A stretch of DNA of 41,218 nucleotides from Asterionellopsis glacialis (lineage: Eukaryota; Bacillariophyta; Plagiogrammaphyceae; Rhaphoneidales; Asterionellopsidaceae): positions 27,898-69,115 of the forward strand of contig WKLE02000552.1 of NCBI GenBank assembly GCA_014885115.2, read 5' to 3'. Of the stretch, positions 30,068 through 40,506 are shown piece by piece; the first letter of the stretch is position 1; each line of letters starts with the position of its first letter. The notes beneath the pieces were generated by a model. It was not told where the DNA came from. It saw only the letters and a list, made by a program, of their open reading frames with translations, and searched no databases. Both the position numbers and the translations under genes were made by a program.

Positions 30068-31096
30068 ATGACAGATAAGATTACTAATGCCATTGAAGAT
30101 GTAGTAAAAGGAATTTCAAAGACAGTTATTAAGACAGGAGAAGTTTTGGGTCTTGACTGGGATCCTTCTCCTGGTGTCATTTTCATTACGGGTGGGACAG
30201 GAGTTGTTGGGCATCGCGTTGCGACACGTCTTCTTCAATTAAGCTACCCCACAGTACGTCTTGGAGTCCATCAATCCAAAACAGTAGAACACATGAATGA
30301 GTTAGGTGCAGAGATCGCTGACTTTGACTGGGAAAATGATGCCACGTATGAGAAGGCTCTCAAGGGTGTCAAATCTGTTCTTTGTATACCCCCTTATCAC
30401 GAGGGATGGGATAAGAAATTTGAAATGTTTTTACAAGCATGTCAAAAAGCTCAAGTGAAACATGTTGTCAAGACATCCTTTTACCATTCTCGAATCCCTG
30501 GAGATACCTTCCGAGATGTCCCTCTTGTCCGAGCACATGGAAGATGTGACAAGATGCTCATTACGTCTGGTATTTCTTATACAATAATCTATTCCACACA
30601 TTACATGTCCAACCCTCTTGTGTATCAGAGAAAGGAACTGGAAAAACAACAAAAACCTGTTGTATTTTATGGTTCCACTGGAGATGCTAGTATCAACTAC
30701 GTCAGCCCAAATGATATCGCAGAACTTGTTGTTCGGACGCTCCTGGAACGACGTGCACACCACAACAAAGAATACACACTTATCGGACCATCTGAGGGAA
30801 TTACAGATAATGAAGTTGCATGCCTTCTTGGCAAACATTTGGGAAAGCCTGTCATGTATGTTGATCAACCTTTACATACCTTCGAAGATGGTATAAAGAT
30901 GGGTGGAAATCCGAAATTCTTAGTAAAGGATTTAGTAGCCCTTGAAAAGATAAAAACAAAATTTGGAACTCAAGAATTGCCATTGCCCTCTGACAAAAAT
31001 GAAGAATTTGCTAAAATTTGCGGCCACGAACCTGAAACGTACGACGAATATCTACTTGCGAAAGATATGATGTCGCCATTAGAAATTCCGCAATAA
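30068..31096 (+). CDS. NmrA-like NAD(P)-binding protein (atypical short-chain dehydrogenase)
   Basis: Single exon, 342 aa from the ATG at 30068; the frame upstream has only a TTG. The Rossmann nucleotide loop is GVIFITGGTGVVGHRVATRL (GxxGxxG near residues 42-48), followed by ADFDWENDATYEKALKGVKS and VLCIPPYH. Then VKHVVKTSFYHSR and a C-terminal half with FYGSTGDASINYVSPNDIAE, which is the substrate-side signature of NmrA/isoflavone-reductase-like proteins (INYV.P.DIA). The classic YxxxK catalytic pair is not evident, so it could be a redox sensor or a reductase. There is no leader; likely cytosolic. An N-terminal amphipathic helix of about 30 residues precedes the fold. Confidence 0.83.
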   Translation: MTDKITNAIEDVVKGISKTVIKTGEVLGLDWDPSPGVIFITGGTGVVGHRVATRLLQLSYPTVRLGVHQSKTVEHMNELGAEIADFDWENDATYEKALKGVKSVLCIPPYHEGWDKKFEMFLQACQKAQVKHVVKTSFYHSRIPGDTFRDVPLVRAHGRCDKMLITSGISYTIIYSTHYMSNPLVYQRKELEKQQKPVVFYGSTGDASINYVSPNDIAELVVRTLLERRAHHNKEYTLIGPSEGITDNEVACLLGKHLGKPVMYVDQPLHTFEDGIKMGGNPKFLVKDLVALEKIKTKFGTQELPLPSDKNEEFAKICGHEPETYDEYLLAKDMMSPLEIPQ

Positions 31097-31758
31097 AAAA
31101 AGCACATAATTGTTATATGGCAAGAGGAGCTTGTCAAGATTAATATTGTCGAAGTAGTCGACAAGCAGTCAATCTACTTCTGTATAAGCAATGCATTTAT
31201 CTTGAATCTGCTTGGTCGCTTTTTTATAAAACGTATAAAGTATTTTTTGCACCCTAAAACTGCTAAAGTGGACTAAGACTAACGTCTGGAAAGAAAATCG
31301 AGAGCGTCTCAAGTTGGGTAATCAATAGCATTTGTATGTCATGGTTCTTGTTTTAATTGTGACTGTAATTGTAATCTCGTAATAACAGTATTGTCGTCGA
31401 CTAAATAAATTTAAAAAAAAATGCATGTTTTTGTCCCGTCTGGCGTGTCTCCGTTCTCTGCTCCTTTGACCTTTTTTTACCAGTGCACTCGAGAGTTCCG
31501 TCTGTATGGCCGTTCGACTGACTCATCGTGTTCACCCATACAATACAAGGAACAGTTTCTTTCAACACTTCACGCCGACATTCACTCACTCTAGGCAGAA
31601 GGCCTGGAAATCCTTGGAACTCGTACAGTTAGCAGAGGAACTAGTTGGTCAAGGACAACTCGTACCTTTATTGGCATACTTCACACTTCGACAATCTTGC
31701 GACCATCCCAAAGACATTCTCAAGCACACCTTTGTCTTGTATTCGTCAAGGGATCCCA
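31097..31758. promoter_or_regulatory. intergenic and 5' leader of the HAD gene
   Basis: 662 bp. The HAD frame is open back to 31645, and another frame is open from 31506, but neither has a protein-like sequence before the signal-peptide ATG at 31759. The promoter of the HAD gene should lie here. Confidence 0.5.
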
Positions 31759-33201
31759 ATGAAACTTCAATTACCGGCACGGACATTAATTATCATTTCA
31801 GCTTTGACATTCCGTACAGCGTCATCTTTTGCGATTCGGCGTCATCCCCTCCATCGTTCTGGTTTCAGTAGCACAACTCGTCAATGGTTATCAAACGCAG
31901 CTGACGAAGCTTCGGAAGACGATATTAAACGTTGGGAACGAATGTACTACGATCAGGGCTCGAGCAGTCAAATGGATAATCAAGAACTGTTATCAGATGG
32001 AACAACAGTGCCTCCTTCAGAGGTACGAGTAGTAACTTTCGATTTGGACAATACTTTGTGGAAGACAGGTGCTACCATCTCGGCTGCCAATGATGCACTG
32101 GCAGCATTTTTAGAAAAAGAAGGGATCTCTCAACCCGAACGAGTCGAGAAGATTATGGGGAAATTATTTCAGGCTGAGAAAAAGCGATATGCCCCTATGA
32201 CTGACGACCCTTCATCCCCAGTACTGTTGACGATGCTCCGAAAAGAGGCAATACAATACATCCTTGAATCTCATAACGACTACTCGATCGAACAATCATC
32301 GGAATTAGCAGAAAAGGCATTTGATGTATGGACCAATGCTCGTCATGACATAATCCCTTGTAACTTTGCAGATTCTGTTGTTCCATGCTTGGAGAAAATT
32401 AGAAGTTTGACTTGTTCAAAGGGGAATCCTGTGTTGATCGGAGCCATCACGGATGGTAATTCCAACCCCACACAGGTGCCCGTGTTAGAAAAATACTTCG
32501 ATTTTGTTGTAAATGCGGAAGGTGTTGGTGTATCCAAGCCTGATAAGAGAGTTTATGTTTCAGCTATGGCGCATGTTGCCACACAACCGAACGTACAAGA
32601 CATCTTCGGATCAATTCAAGACAGTTTGACACCAGAAAACGTAGAAAGTACGATCGGTCGATGGTGGGTCCATATTGGGGATGATTTTACAAAGGACATT
32701 GTTGCCGCAAAAGATATGAAAATGAGAACTATATGGGCCCGTGAACTCATTCTCGATAAACTCAAAGCAAAGAGTGAAGTAGCTAATGACAAATCTTCTA
32801 CAAACGAAAGGACTGTTCAAGACTTGGTGAAAGACCTATCAGAGAAGCGCGTTTTAGAAATGAGCGTCGGGGCTGATGATTACTTGGCAGATGCAATGCA
32901 AAAAGAGTTCGCTGATGCTATTGTTGATAGATTTGAACATTTGAGTGACGTATTATTTGGTTGGCATGAAGAAGCATTGCAAACAAAACAATCATTTGTG
33001 GATAACGCAAGTGAGGCTGTTAAAGAGGTTACAGAAGTGGTCGAATTGCCTCTTTCGGTCACAATATCAGAGCAGGTTTCAATACCGACAAAAGACGACG
33101 GTGCTACTGCACCTAAGAAGTTTTGTATGTTCTGTGGTACAAAACTTGCAATTGCTGCCAAATTTTGTTCCTCGTGTGGCGAAAAGCAGCCAGATATGTA
33201 A
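31759..33201 (+). CDS. plastid HAD-superfamily phosphatase with C-terminal zinc ribbon
   Basis: Single exon, 480 aa. I chose the ATG at 31759 rather than 31645 because it starts a signal peptide (MKLQLPARTLIIISALTFRT) that ends ASS|FAIRR, the plastid motif. HAD motif I is VVTFDLDNTLW (D95 nucleophile, D97 acid/base). Motif II is GAITDGN, motif III Lys is in GVSKPDKRVY and motif IV is HIGDDFTKDIVAAK. The helical cap between motifs I and II is type C1. The protein then has an acidic, helical region of about 120 residues, and a final rubredoxin-like zinc ribbon, CMFCGTKL...KFCSSCGEK, with Cys at 456, 459, 470 and 473. HAD proteins like this dephosphorylate nucleotides or sugar phosphates; the ribbon may bind zinc, nucleic acid or a partner. 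Substrate unknown. Confidence 0.85.
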   Translation: MKLQLPARTLIIISALTFRTASSFAIRRHPLHRSGFSSTTRQWLSNAADEASEDDIKRWERMYYDQGSSSQMDNQELLSDGTTVPPSEVRVVTFDLDNTLWKTGATISAANDALAAFLEKEGISQPERVEKIMGKLFQAEKKRYAPMTDDPSSPVLLTMLRKEAIQYILESHNDYSIEQSSELAEKAFDVWTNARHDIIPCNFADSVVPCLEKIRSLTCSKGNPVLIGAITDGNSNPTQVPVLEKYFDFVVNAEGVGVSKPDKRVYVSAMAHVATQPNVQDIFGSIQDSLTPENVESTIGRWWVHIGDDFTKDIVAAKDMKMRTIWARELILDKLKAKSEVANDKSSTNERTVQDLVKDLSEKRVLEMSVGADDYLADAMQKEFADAIVDRFEHLSDVLFGWHEEALQTKQSFVDNASEAVKEVTEVVELPLSVTISEQVSIPTKDDGATAPKKFCMFCGTKLAIAAKFCSSCGEKQPDM

Positions 33202-33693
33202 TTTAAATAGACTATTTGACCTCTTACGAGTACACTGCTAGCCACTCCCTTTAATCATTTTATATTTTCACAGTTAGAAATTGCACAGCTACTAGAGCAT
33301 TAAGTGTGAGCAATAAAAAAACAATTCAACTAAATTTGGCGGCATCGGGAACTAGGTATGCCGATCTGGTATCAGACAGAGGAGCCAAGTGGGTGGGCGG
33401 AGATGCACTGATAGGTTGAGTGGGTAGGCAAGCCAGAAGAGAAGGCTGAAACAAGCTCCTTTTGACTATATAGCTCACATTGCAGTGGTACTTCGATTTC
33501 GACCACAAGCGGAGGCGGGAGGTAATCCGAAAACAACAAAAGTCAATTAATTATCATATTTCTATCAATGCTGTTAAGAAATTGAAACCTATTTTATCTA
33601 TTGTAAAAAGTATCGTGTGAAGACACTATAAAAGTGCAGGGAGAAGTACCTGTTGGAGAAACTCAGGGTATTATCTCGGTAGAAACATGTAAA
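33202..33693. other. intergenic, convergent 3' ends
   Basis: 492 bp between the HAD gene and the haloperoxidase-like gene. GTACCTG occurs near 33648. Nothing coding is supported. Confidence 0.6.
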
Positions 33694-35349
33694 TTATTCG
33701 CCATATTTTTCTTTGTTTTCGTCCATTAGCTCTGCGTATGTACCAGTTCCAAGAAGAGGGAGCATCAGGTCGGTGTATGCCATCTTGCCTACACCTTCGA
33801 AAAGCTTATAGGAATCAGGGACGGACTTTGAGAAATGCATTCCACCCCAAAGACGAGAATTCCCGCAAGTTGTGTAGAGGGCCGTCATATTAGAAAAGGT
33901 CACGGGGTCAATGGTATCGAATTCCCAGGTGGTCTCGATCGAACTATCGTTGTATTCATTCCACAAAAATTCGTCGATGAATTCAGCGACCCCAAGGCAA
34001 ATACAACCCGATCCGGAAGGGTACTCAGCATGTGGCATAACTCGGATGAGTGGAACCCAGTCCTTTGCGTCGTGGGGAGCTGCAGAAGCAAAGGAATTGA
34101 CTTGATAATTGCCCATTGCTTGGACGAGCGAAGTGGGACGAATACGGTCATATCTGATCTTCTCTTTCCAAGCCAAGATGACGACATCAAGCTCAGTGGA
34201 GGTATAACCGTAGTGGTAGAAGACTTGGGCCTCAAGCGATAGGCTGCATTATAGCATCATTAGAGTGATAAGTGGAATGTGTTTTGTGTTAGAATATGCA
34301 AATGCAAATCATATGTGTTTATTTTTGAATTCAAAATATGTAAACAAGTGAACATACTTGTACTTTTCGCGGAGTCTCATCATCATACCCCCAGCGAGAT
34401 TGATTTTATTATCTAAAAAGTATACCATAGCCTTCTTGTAGTCATTAAGGTCGGCAACATTTGCGATTGCCGCTTCGACTTCCTCCTCGTATTTGTAATC
34501 GGGGTCGAGCAGCTCTCTAGCATCAATAGCTTCGCCAGATAAAATGACTGGTTTCGCGGTAAAACCAATATGTGGAGTCACGTGCTCCTGAGCGTAGAAA
34601 AATCCAAGTTCATCACTCTCTATAAGTGGCTGCCAGGCATATTTTTCATTCTGCTCTGTTCCGATTGTCCACGGATCATTCTTCGGGGTGTACCCTATGG
34701 TATCTGAAAAAGGACGGCAGTTTGTGGTACATTTCTTTCCATCTGGTGCGTCTTGGCCCTTGTAGTTCCAGCCATCATCTTGCATGTCAGAGATGATCTC
34801 TGCAGCAAGGAATGATCCAATTACACGAGGTGTAAAGCTGCCATCTTCAAGAGTCAAAGTTTTAGCCATCTTGTCTGGCATAATGGACGAGTCAAGACCA
34901 AGCTCATCAAGCCAGTCTGAAATTAGCTTGGCAGATATAGGAATTAGATCAGGAACGAGCTTGTTGACAGCATGTATCATGCACAAGGCACGAGCTTCGG
35001 AAGTGTGGTACATCGGAGGAGCTCGGATGGCTGGTTCCTCCTTAGTGAGTGCGTTGAGAGCAGTTGGATGATACGAAGCGATGCAGTTCCACATGATCTG
35101 ATCAAGGCGCCACGTCTGCCAGACCTGGATGGGTGTCTCGTACTTCTGAATGTTTTGAGCATGAAGGCGGGAAGCAAATCCTTCTACCCACATCTTGGGA
35201 GGGGGGGGCATATTATTAGGATAGCTGAATTCTTTGTTCATTTTCTTTCCTTGAGCTTCGTTCTTTTTCTTTCCTTTAGCTCTTCTGACAGCAGCAGAAG
35301 AGCAAGTGGCAAAAAGAAGGAGGGTGGTGACCACAAGAGAAAAGTTCAT
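33694..35349 (-). CDS. vanadium-dependent haloperoxidase-like (PAP2 superfamily) secreted protein
   Basis: Two exons on the minus strand: 35349-34358 and 34243-33694, intron 114 bp; 513 aa from the ATG at 35349. A cleavable signal peptide (MNFSLVVTTLLLFATCSSAA) leads to a Lys-rich stretch, with no plastid Phe motif, so secretion or the endomembrane is likely. The vanadate/phosphate-binding site is recognisable: K359-x6-R366-P367 (KIRYDRIRP), P406-S-G-S (EYPSGSGC) and S460-R461-x5-H467 (SRLWGGMHF). Vanadium haloperoxidases oxidise halides with H2O2; the same fold also gives acid phosphatases. The His that follows PSG in classical enzymes is Ser409 here, as in some distant haloperoxidase homologues, so activity is uncertain. 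The exon 1 region (WVEGFASRLHAQNIQKYETP onward) is the helical N-terminal half. Confidence 0.82.
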
Positions 35350-36099
35350 CTTTCTTGTCAGTAATGCGATAGACGCAACAAAGTTTTGTGCGTTGGTCGC
35401 CAAACTAAAGATTTTGAGAACAAATAATCACATCCGCGATCGGGGAATCCAAGACAAGGCATGGCAGGATTTCAAATTAGACGAGATACTTCTAAATGCT
35501 ATGGTCTAAGCCGAAGTTGGGGATTTTTAATCGTGAAGTTCCTTGTTTTGACGCGATTAGTGACATATTTCTTCTTCAAGATCATAGTTTCCAGTTTACC
35601 GGCACTCGGCATTAATAAGATTTGGTATTCATTTTTTTTTACTCTTGAAAAAGTGTACTGTAGTTCTGCAATCTGCGACAGTCCCGCAGCCTTCACGCCA
35701 ATATAACTACCTGGTAGTATAAATCTACCAGTAAGACCTACTGTACCATATAATAGTACTAGTAGAACTTATATTATATAAGAATGGTGGGTACTAAAAC
35801 ATAACAATTCATCCCCAAAAATATTTTTTTAACAACAATTATGCCCACTACGACCATGATGTACCTGGTATGCCGCCTCCTATGAAACAATCATAGCCAG
35901 AGCTACTTTATTTCCTGCCGTTCGGTAATTCGGTAGTAGTGTGTGATTCCTGCTGTTAGCGGACACGTGTAGGGAGAAGCAGTGCGGTTGTTGGGGTTGG
36001 TACCAGTACTAACAGAGTACACACTTTATCGGAGAAACAATCAGAAAAAGAATAAAACAATGCATTGTGTATTGTATGTAGATTGGCTGTTCGATCTTT
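35350..36099. promoter_or_regulatory. intergenic, promoter of the haloperoxidase-like gene and edge of retroelement
   Basis: 750 bp, AT-rich. ACTACCTGGTAGT (35707-35719), GTACCTGGTA (35861-35870) and GGTTGGTACCAGTAC (35995-36009) stand out. A plus-strand open frame near 35438-35509 echoes the haloperoxidase N-terminus (see findings). Confidence 0.5.
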
Positions 36100-36102
36100 A
36101 AA

Positions 36103-37115
36103 ATGCTGGGTGCCTCGTATATTACTCGGTTTGTTCGGTACTGGCCAGTGGCAGAATCATTAAGGATCCTTTCAAAGGTCAACAGGACAGTCTGGGAGCT
36201 AATGTTACAAGTAAGTACAGATGCAGATGATGACATCAAATCAAGAGGAAACAAAAAATACAACATGAAATACAAGGCACAATTAGACAAATTTTTAAAA
36301 AGAGAGAGATTCCTTGAAGACAACCTCTATAAGGCATATGCTTTCATTTTAGAACAATGCACCAAAGCGATGCAAAATTGTATCCTTTCAAGAACAGATT
36401 TTGAATCTATCATTTATAATGATCCTATTGAACTCTTAAAAGCAGTCAAGGAACATGCCTTAAATTATCAGGAAATGTGATAAGCAATGTCAATTATATT
36501 GAATGCTTTCCAATCAGTATTCAACATCAGGTAGAAAGAAGGAGAGATCCTTCAGGAATATCCAAGATGCTTCAAAACATCAAGAGAGATTTTGGAATCT
36601 CACATTGGCAGGATTTAATCTTGTCAAAATATGTACTGCAAATGGAAAGTTACAATAACAATGCTAACATTGATGTCAGGACAACTTCATCACAAGAGCC
36701 AGCAAACAATTCTATGGTTTTGTTTACCTGGAAAACTCTGATCAATGAAAGTACGGATTGGTATTGAAGAACCTAAATTCCCAGAAATCTCTAGGAAACA
36801 ATCAGTTTCCCAAAACCATTAGTGAAACAAACAACATAGTTAGCAACCTTAGATTTGATAACATCAACATGAACAATAGCTTGAACAAGAAAAGACAATA
36901 GAAGTAAAAACAAGGACAAGGACAAGGACAAGGACAAGGACAAGAACAAGAACAAGAACAAGAACAAGAACAAGAACAAGAACAAGAACAAGAACAAGAA
37001 CAAGAACAAGAACAAGGACAAGAACAAAAGTGAAGAATCTCCCACACCATCATTTGCCCAGATGGAAGGCAAATGTTATATTTGCAGCAAGGCTGGACAT
37101 AGGTTGTTAAGGTGA
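36103..37115 (+). pseudogene. gag: copia gag remnant
   Basis: Frame 36103-36480 carries the capsid-like part (DNLYKAYAFILEQCTKAMQN, LLKAVKEHALNYQE). A shift near 36476 moves to the frame of 36477-36767, and another shift leads to a PKTISETNNIVSNLRFD segment. An Asn/Asp-Lys repeat (encoded by 36910-37027) precedes a zinc knuckle, KCYICSKAGHRLLR (37071-37112). The frame then hits TGA at 37113-37115, exactly where the last Cys of the CCHC knuckle is expected. Disrupted; non-functional. Confidence 0.8.
36910..37027 (+). repeat. hexanucleotide repeat ACAAGG/ACAAGA, about 20 units
   Basis: About five ACAAGG units, then about 13 ACAAGA units, one ACAAGG and a final ACAAGA. In the gag frame it encodes alternating Asp/Asn and Lys. 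The unit is a multiple of three, so length change keeps frame. Confidence 0.93.
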
Positions 37116-37749
37116 TATAAGAAGGACCAAATTCCAAAGCAGGAATGGGTCATAAACAAAGCCCAACAGCACATGCATGCATCCAAAAAGGTGTCAGACA
37201 AGTCACCAAACAAAGGATTGGTGGTAAAGAATAACAGCAATAATGGAGATTTGTTGTCTTCAAATAAAGAAGATGTTGGATGGTCAGCAGTACATTGTGC
37301 ATTTGCCCAATTTGACAACCTTGAAGACTTAATTCTGTTGGATAGTGAGTCCACAGAATCAATTATTTTTTAACAACAAATATGTTACAAATATCAGAGA
37401 AGCAGATACTGCTCTTAAGATAATGAAAAACAGAGGGCCTTTGATATCTACAAAAGTATGCAACATGCCAAATCTAGGAGAGGTATGGTACAACAACAAT
37501 TCCATGACTAACATTGATTCATTGGCACATATGGCTAGGGGGCTTTATTGGGTCACAATGGACTCCAAGAAGGAACTAGTATTAATCATGCATCTGTTGT
37601 ACAAAACAATCAAGTTCAAGCAAATACAATGGGGGTTGTATGCCTATAATCCAACATCAGCAAAAGGTACTGCCAAGAACAACACAATACAATTATTCAA
37701 TGCATTACAAGATAATCTCAATATGATATCTCCCAGACAGAAGGCCTGA
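37116..37749 (+). pseudogene. pol: copia protease / pre-integrase remnant
   Basis: After the knuckle the frame continues through DLILLDSESTES, which lies where the aspartic protease active-site Asp (DS/TG) is expected but has Glu for Gly. A +1 shift near 37370 leads into NNKYVTNIREADTALKIM and AHMARGLYWVTMDSKKEL, typical of the protease to GAG-pre-integrase segment. The frame ends at a TGA near 37747. Confidence 0.7.
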
Positions 37750-37821
37750 GTCAAGAGTGCAATGAAGCTGTTTCAAGCCTTAGGAACACCAACATTTTTG
37801 GACTTGAAAGCAATTATATGA

Positions 37822-39033
37822 ATGAACTTAATTTGCAATAACAAGGTAACAAATGAAGATGTAAACCTAGCAACCAAGATATATGGACCTGATGTAGGTG
37901 CTATCAAAGGGAAGATGACACAGAGAAGACCTGCTCCAGTAGTTAGTAACATTGTTGAACTACCGAACAAGCTGCTGTCCCTGTATGAAGAAGTGACACT
38001 ATCAATGGATGGTCTCCAGGTTGACTCCCTAAATTTTTTAACAAAAATATCACATGATTTGATGTATCAAACAGCACAGTGTGTGAGGAGATCTGTTGCA
38101 TCCATATATGCAGAATGCATTGAAGAGGTATATGGCATTTACAGGCAAAGTGGATTTACAGTGGTTGTCAAAATACACTACGACTACAAATTTCATCCAG
38201 CAATGGATCCCTACTACTCCCTCGCTAAGGATGTACCCATTAATATGAATTACTCTTCTGCCCATGAACATGTTCTGCAAGCAGAGAGAAACAACAGGAC
38301 TATTCAAGAAAGGGTAGGAGTTGCCTATCACAGGCTACCCTACAATCACATGCCAAAGATATTAGTACAATATTTTGTGATGGAGTCAGCTAAAAAGCTG
38401 AATTATTTTCCAAACAAGAATGGCATGTCTAAAGTATTTCGTCCCAGGATGATTCTGCACCAACAGAATGTTGACCATGAACAATATTACAAATTTTGCA
38501 TTGGGGAATATATTCAGGCTCATGACCTGAACCTTCCAACACAAATGCAGCACAATCCCTTTGCCCTTGACTGCTTATACTTACATCCCCTGGATAATGC
38601 TTGGGACAGGCATGAATGCTTCCATCTGCAGATGAATTGGGTGGTCAAGCATAGGGAACTAACCAAGTATATAATTACCCCTGCCATCATAAAAATGGTG
38701 CATGCTATAGCTATCAATAATGGTATGCCAAACAGCCTCAAGATAACAAGTTGTACAGCAAACATTGACTTATTTGACTTTGCTTGGATTGCAGGAGTAT
38801 ATTATGACAAATATTTTGAAGATGGCAATTACAAACCAACTGACAAAGCATTAAATGGGAATGATGACAAAGAACAACAACACTATGATGAAATGGACGA
38901 AAATGAGTTACAAGACATTCTAGAGCAGGCACAACAACCTAATCTTATAGAGGAACAACCTCAAGACCAAGACAAACAAGATCCACAAGGTGCCCATCAA
39001 GAAGAAGATGTTCAGAACACCAAGAAGTGCTAG
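37822..39033 (+). pseudogene. pol: copia integrase remnant
   Basis: The longest surviving frame of the element, 403 aa. It includes LATKIYGPDVGAIKGKMTQR and VTLSMDGLQVDSLNFLTKIS (integrase core start) and AERNNRTIQERV (the conserved integrase Glu region). A C-terminal part follows, with YFPNKNGMSKVFRPRMILHQ and YIQAHDLNLPTQMQHNPFAL, then an acidic, Gln-rich linker to the reverse transcriptase. Its start here is only the frame opening; a stop precedes it. Confidence 0.8.
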
Positions 39034-39148
39034 AACCTATAGACAAAGAAGACAAAGCACAACAAGACCAAGAAGATGATAATCCCAAAGACAACAACTA
39101 CCAATTCACTAAAAATGAAGGTCACCAAGCTAAAGACAATCCAAGTCT

Positions 39149-40506
39149 ATGTCAATCCACAAGGGTCCACAGACAAAACCCCAGATATCAACACATTCAC
39201 ACATATCCTCCAAAAACACTGAACATTATTCAGAGGAAAAGGCAACCATCATTGCATTAGTTATGTGTCATTTCAACTATACAATGCAAGATATGAATGG
39301 CATAGAAGCTGTCAACTTTATTCAAACATACAGCCTTAATAAAGGCATTGAGAAATTTGGTGAGCAAGGTATCAGGGCAGCAATGGACACGATGCAGCAA
39401 CTTGATACCAGAGTTGTTTTTGCCCTCATTAGTGTTGAGGGATTGACTCCATTAGAGAAGCAGAGGGCCATGGAAAGTCATATCTTTTAACTGAAAAGTG
39501 GGACAGTAGAGTAAAAGCTAGAATGTGTGCCAATGCCAGCACTCAGTGATCCTACATTTCAAGGTACAAAGCAACTAGTCCTACTGCTGTGACTGAAACT
39601 ATTCTCAATACAGGAGTGACAGAAGCAAAGCAAGAGCAAGATATAATGACATTGGACCTTCCAAATGTGTTTGTTCAGACAGACATCCCTCAAAAGGGTG
39701 AAAGGATAATTATGAAAATCAGAGGACAACTGATTGACATGCTGATTCAGATTGCACCTGATATTTAGTAAGATTATGTGGTGCAAGAAAATAGAAGCAA
39801 CATTTATACATACAAATATTAAAAGTGCTCTACAGTATGCTGATTGCTTCAATCATATATTATAAAAAGTCTAGAAAAGATATTGAATCAATTGGATTCA
39901 AAATAAACCCCTACAATATTTGCAAGCCAAACAGGGTTATACAAGGAAGTCAACAAACTGTAACATGGTACATTGATGATGTCAAATCAAGTCACATTAA
40001 CTCAACAGTTACTGACAAATTTTTGGTGTGAACAAAAATATGGCAATGACAAGATTGGTCATATAAAAAGTGTAAAAGGACCTAAGCACAATTACTTGGC
40101 AATGATATTGGATTATTCAGAAAAATACAAACTAAGAGTTGATGTGATTTATTATATAAAGGAACTGTTCACAGAATTTCCCTATGAAATAAAAGCCATT
40201 GCAACAGCACTGTAGATGGAGAAGTTGTTCAGGGCCAACATGAATGGTCTTAAACTTGATGATAAAAGATCTGGCATATTCCACACCTTTCTGATGAAAC
40301 TTATGTTTTCAAGCAAAAGAGGTCATGCAGACATAAACACTGGAATTAGTTACTTATTTTCCAGAGTAGCTAAAACTAAAGATCAAGAAAAGAAAGAGAT
40401 TCATAAAAATCAGCCACATGAGATCAACTGGAACAAGTTAGTCAGGATACTTGATTTTTTGAAGGCTACAGTAAATGATGCGCTAACACTTGAAGCAGAT
40501 GATTGA
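39149..40506 (+). pseudogene. pol: copia reverse transcriptase remnant
   Basis: Broken into at least four frames with stops. Recognisable pieces are MDTMQQLDTRVVFALIS, a translated KGERIIMKIRGQLIDML stretch near 39695-39750, the catalytic WYIDDVKSSH (YIDD at 39969-39980, the Y-x-D-D box) and GIFHTFLMKLMFSSKRGHAD near 40275-40330. The region between 39490 and 39825 has lost material compared with a full domain. Non-functional. Confidence 0.78.

Noticed and set aside
31506..31871. Plus-strand frame of 121 codons overlapping the HAD start
   Set aside because: Different frame from the HAD protein and no family resemblance; it is mostly the 5' leader plus a shadow of the signal-peptide region.
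33835..34242. Plus-strand frame of 135 codons
   Set aside because: It lies fully antisense to exon 2 of the haloperoxidase-like gene, whose motifs are clear.
35988..36100. TGTTGGGG at 35988 as the start of a 5' LTR
   Set aside because: Beyond the first seven bases it does not resemble the sequence following TGTTGGG at 41007.
36791..37137. Minus-strand frames reading Leu-Phe or Ser-Cys repeats
   Set aside because: They are antisense readings of the ACAAGG/ACAAGA hexamer repeat inside gag, not proteins.
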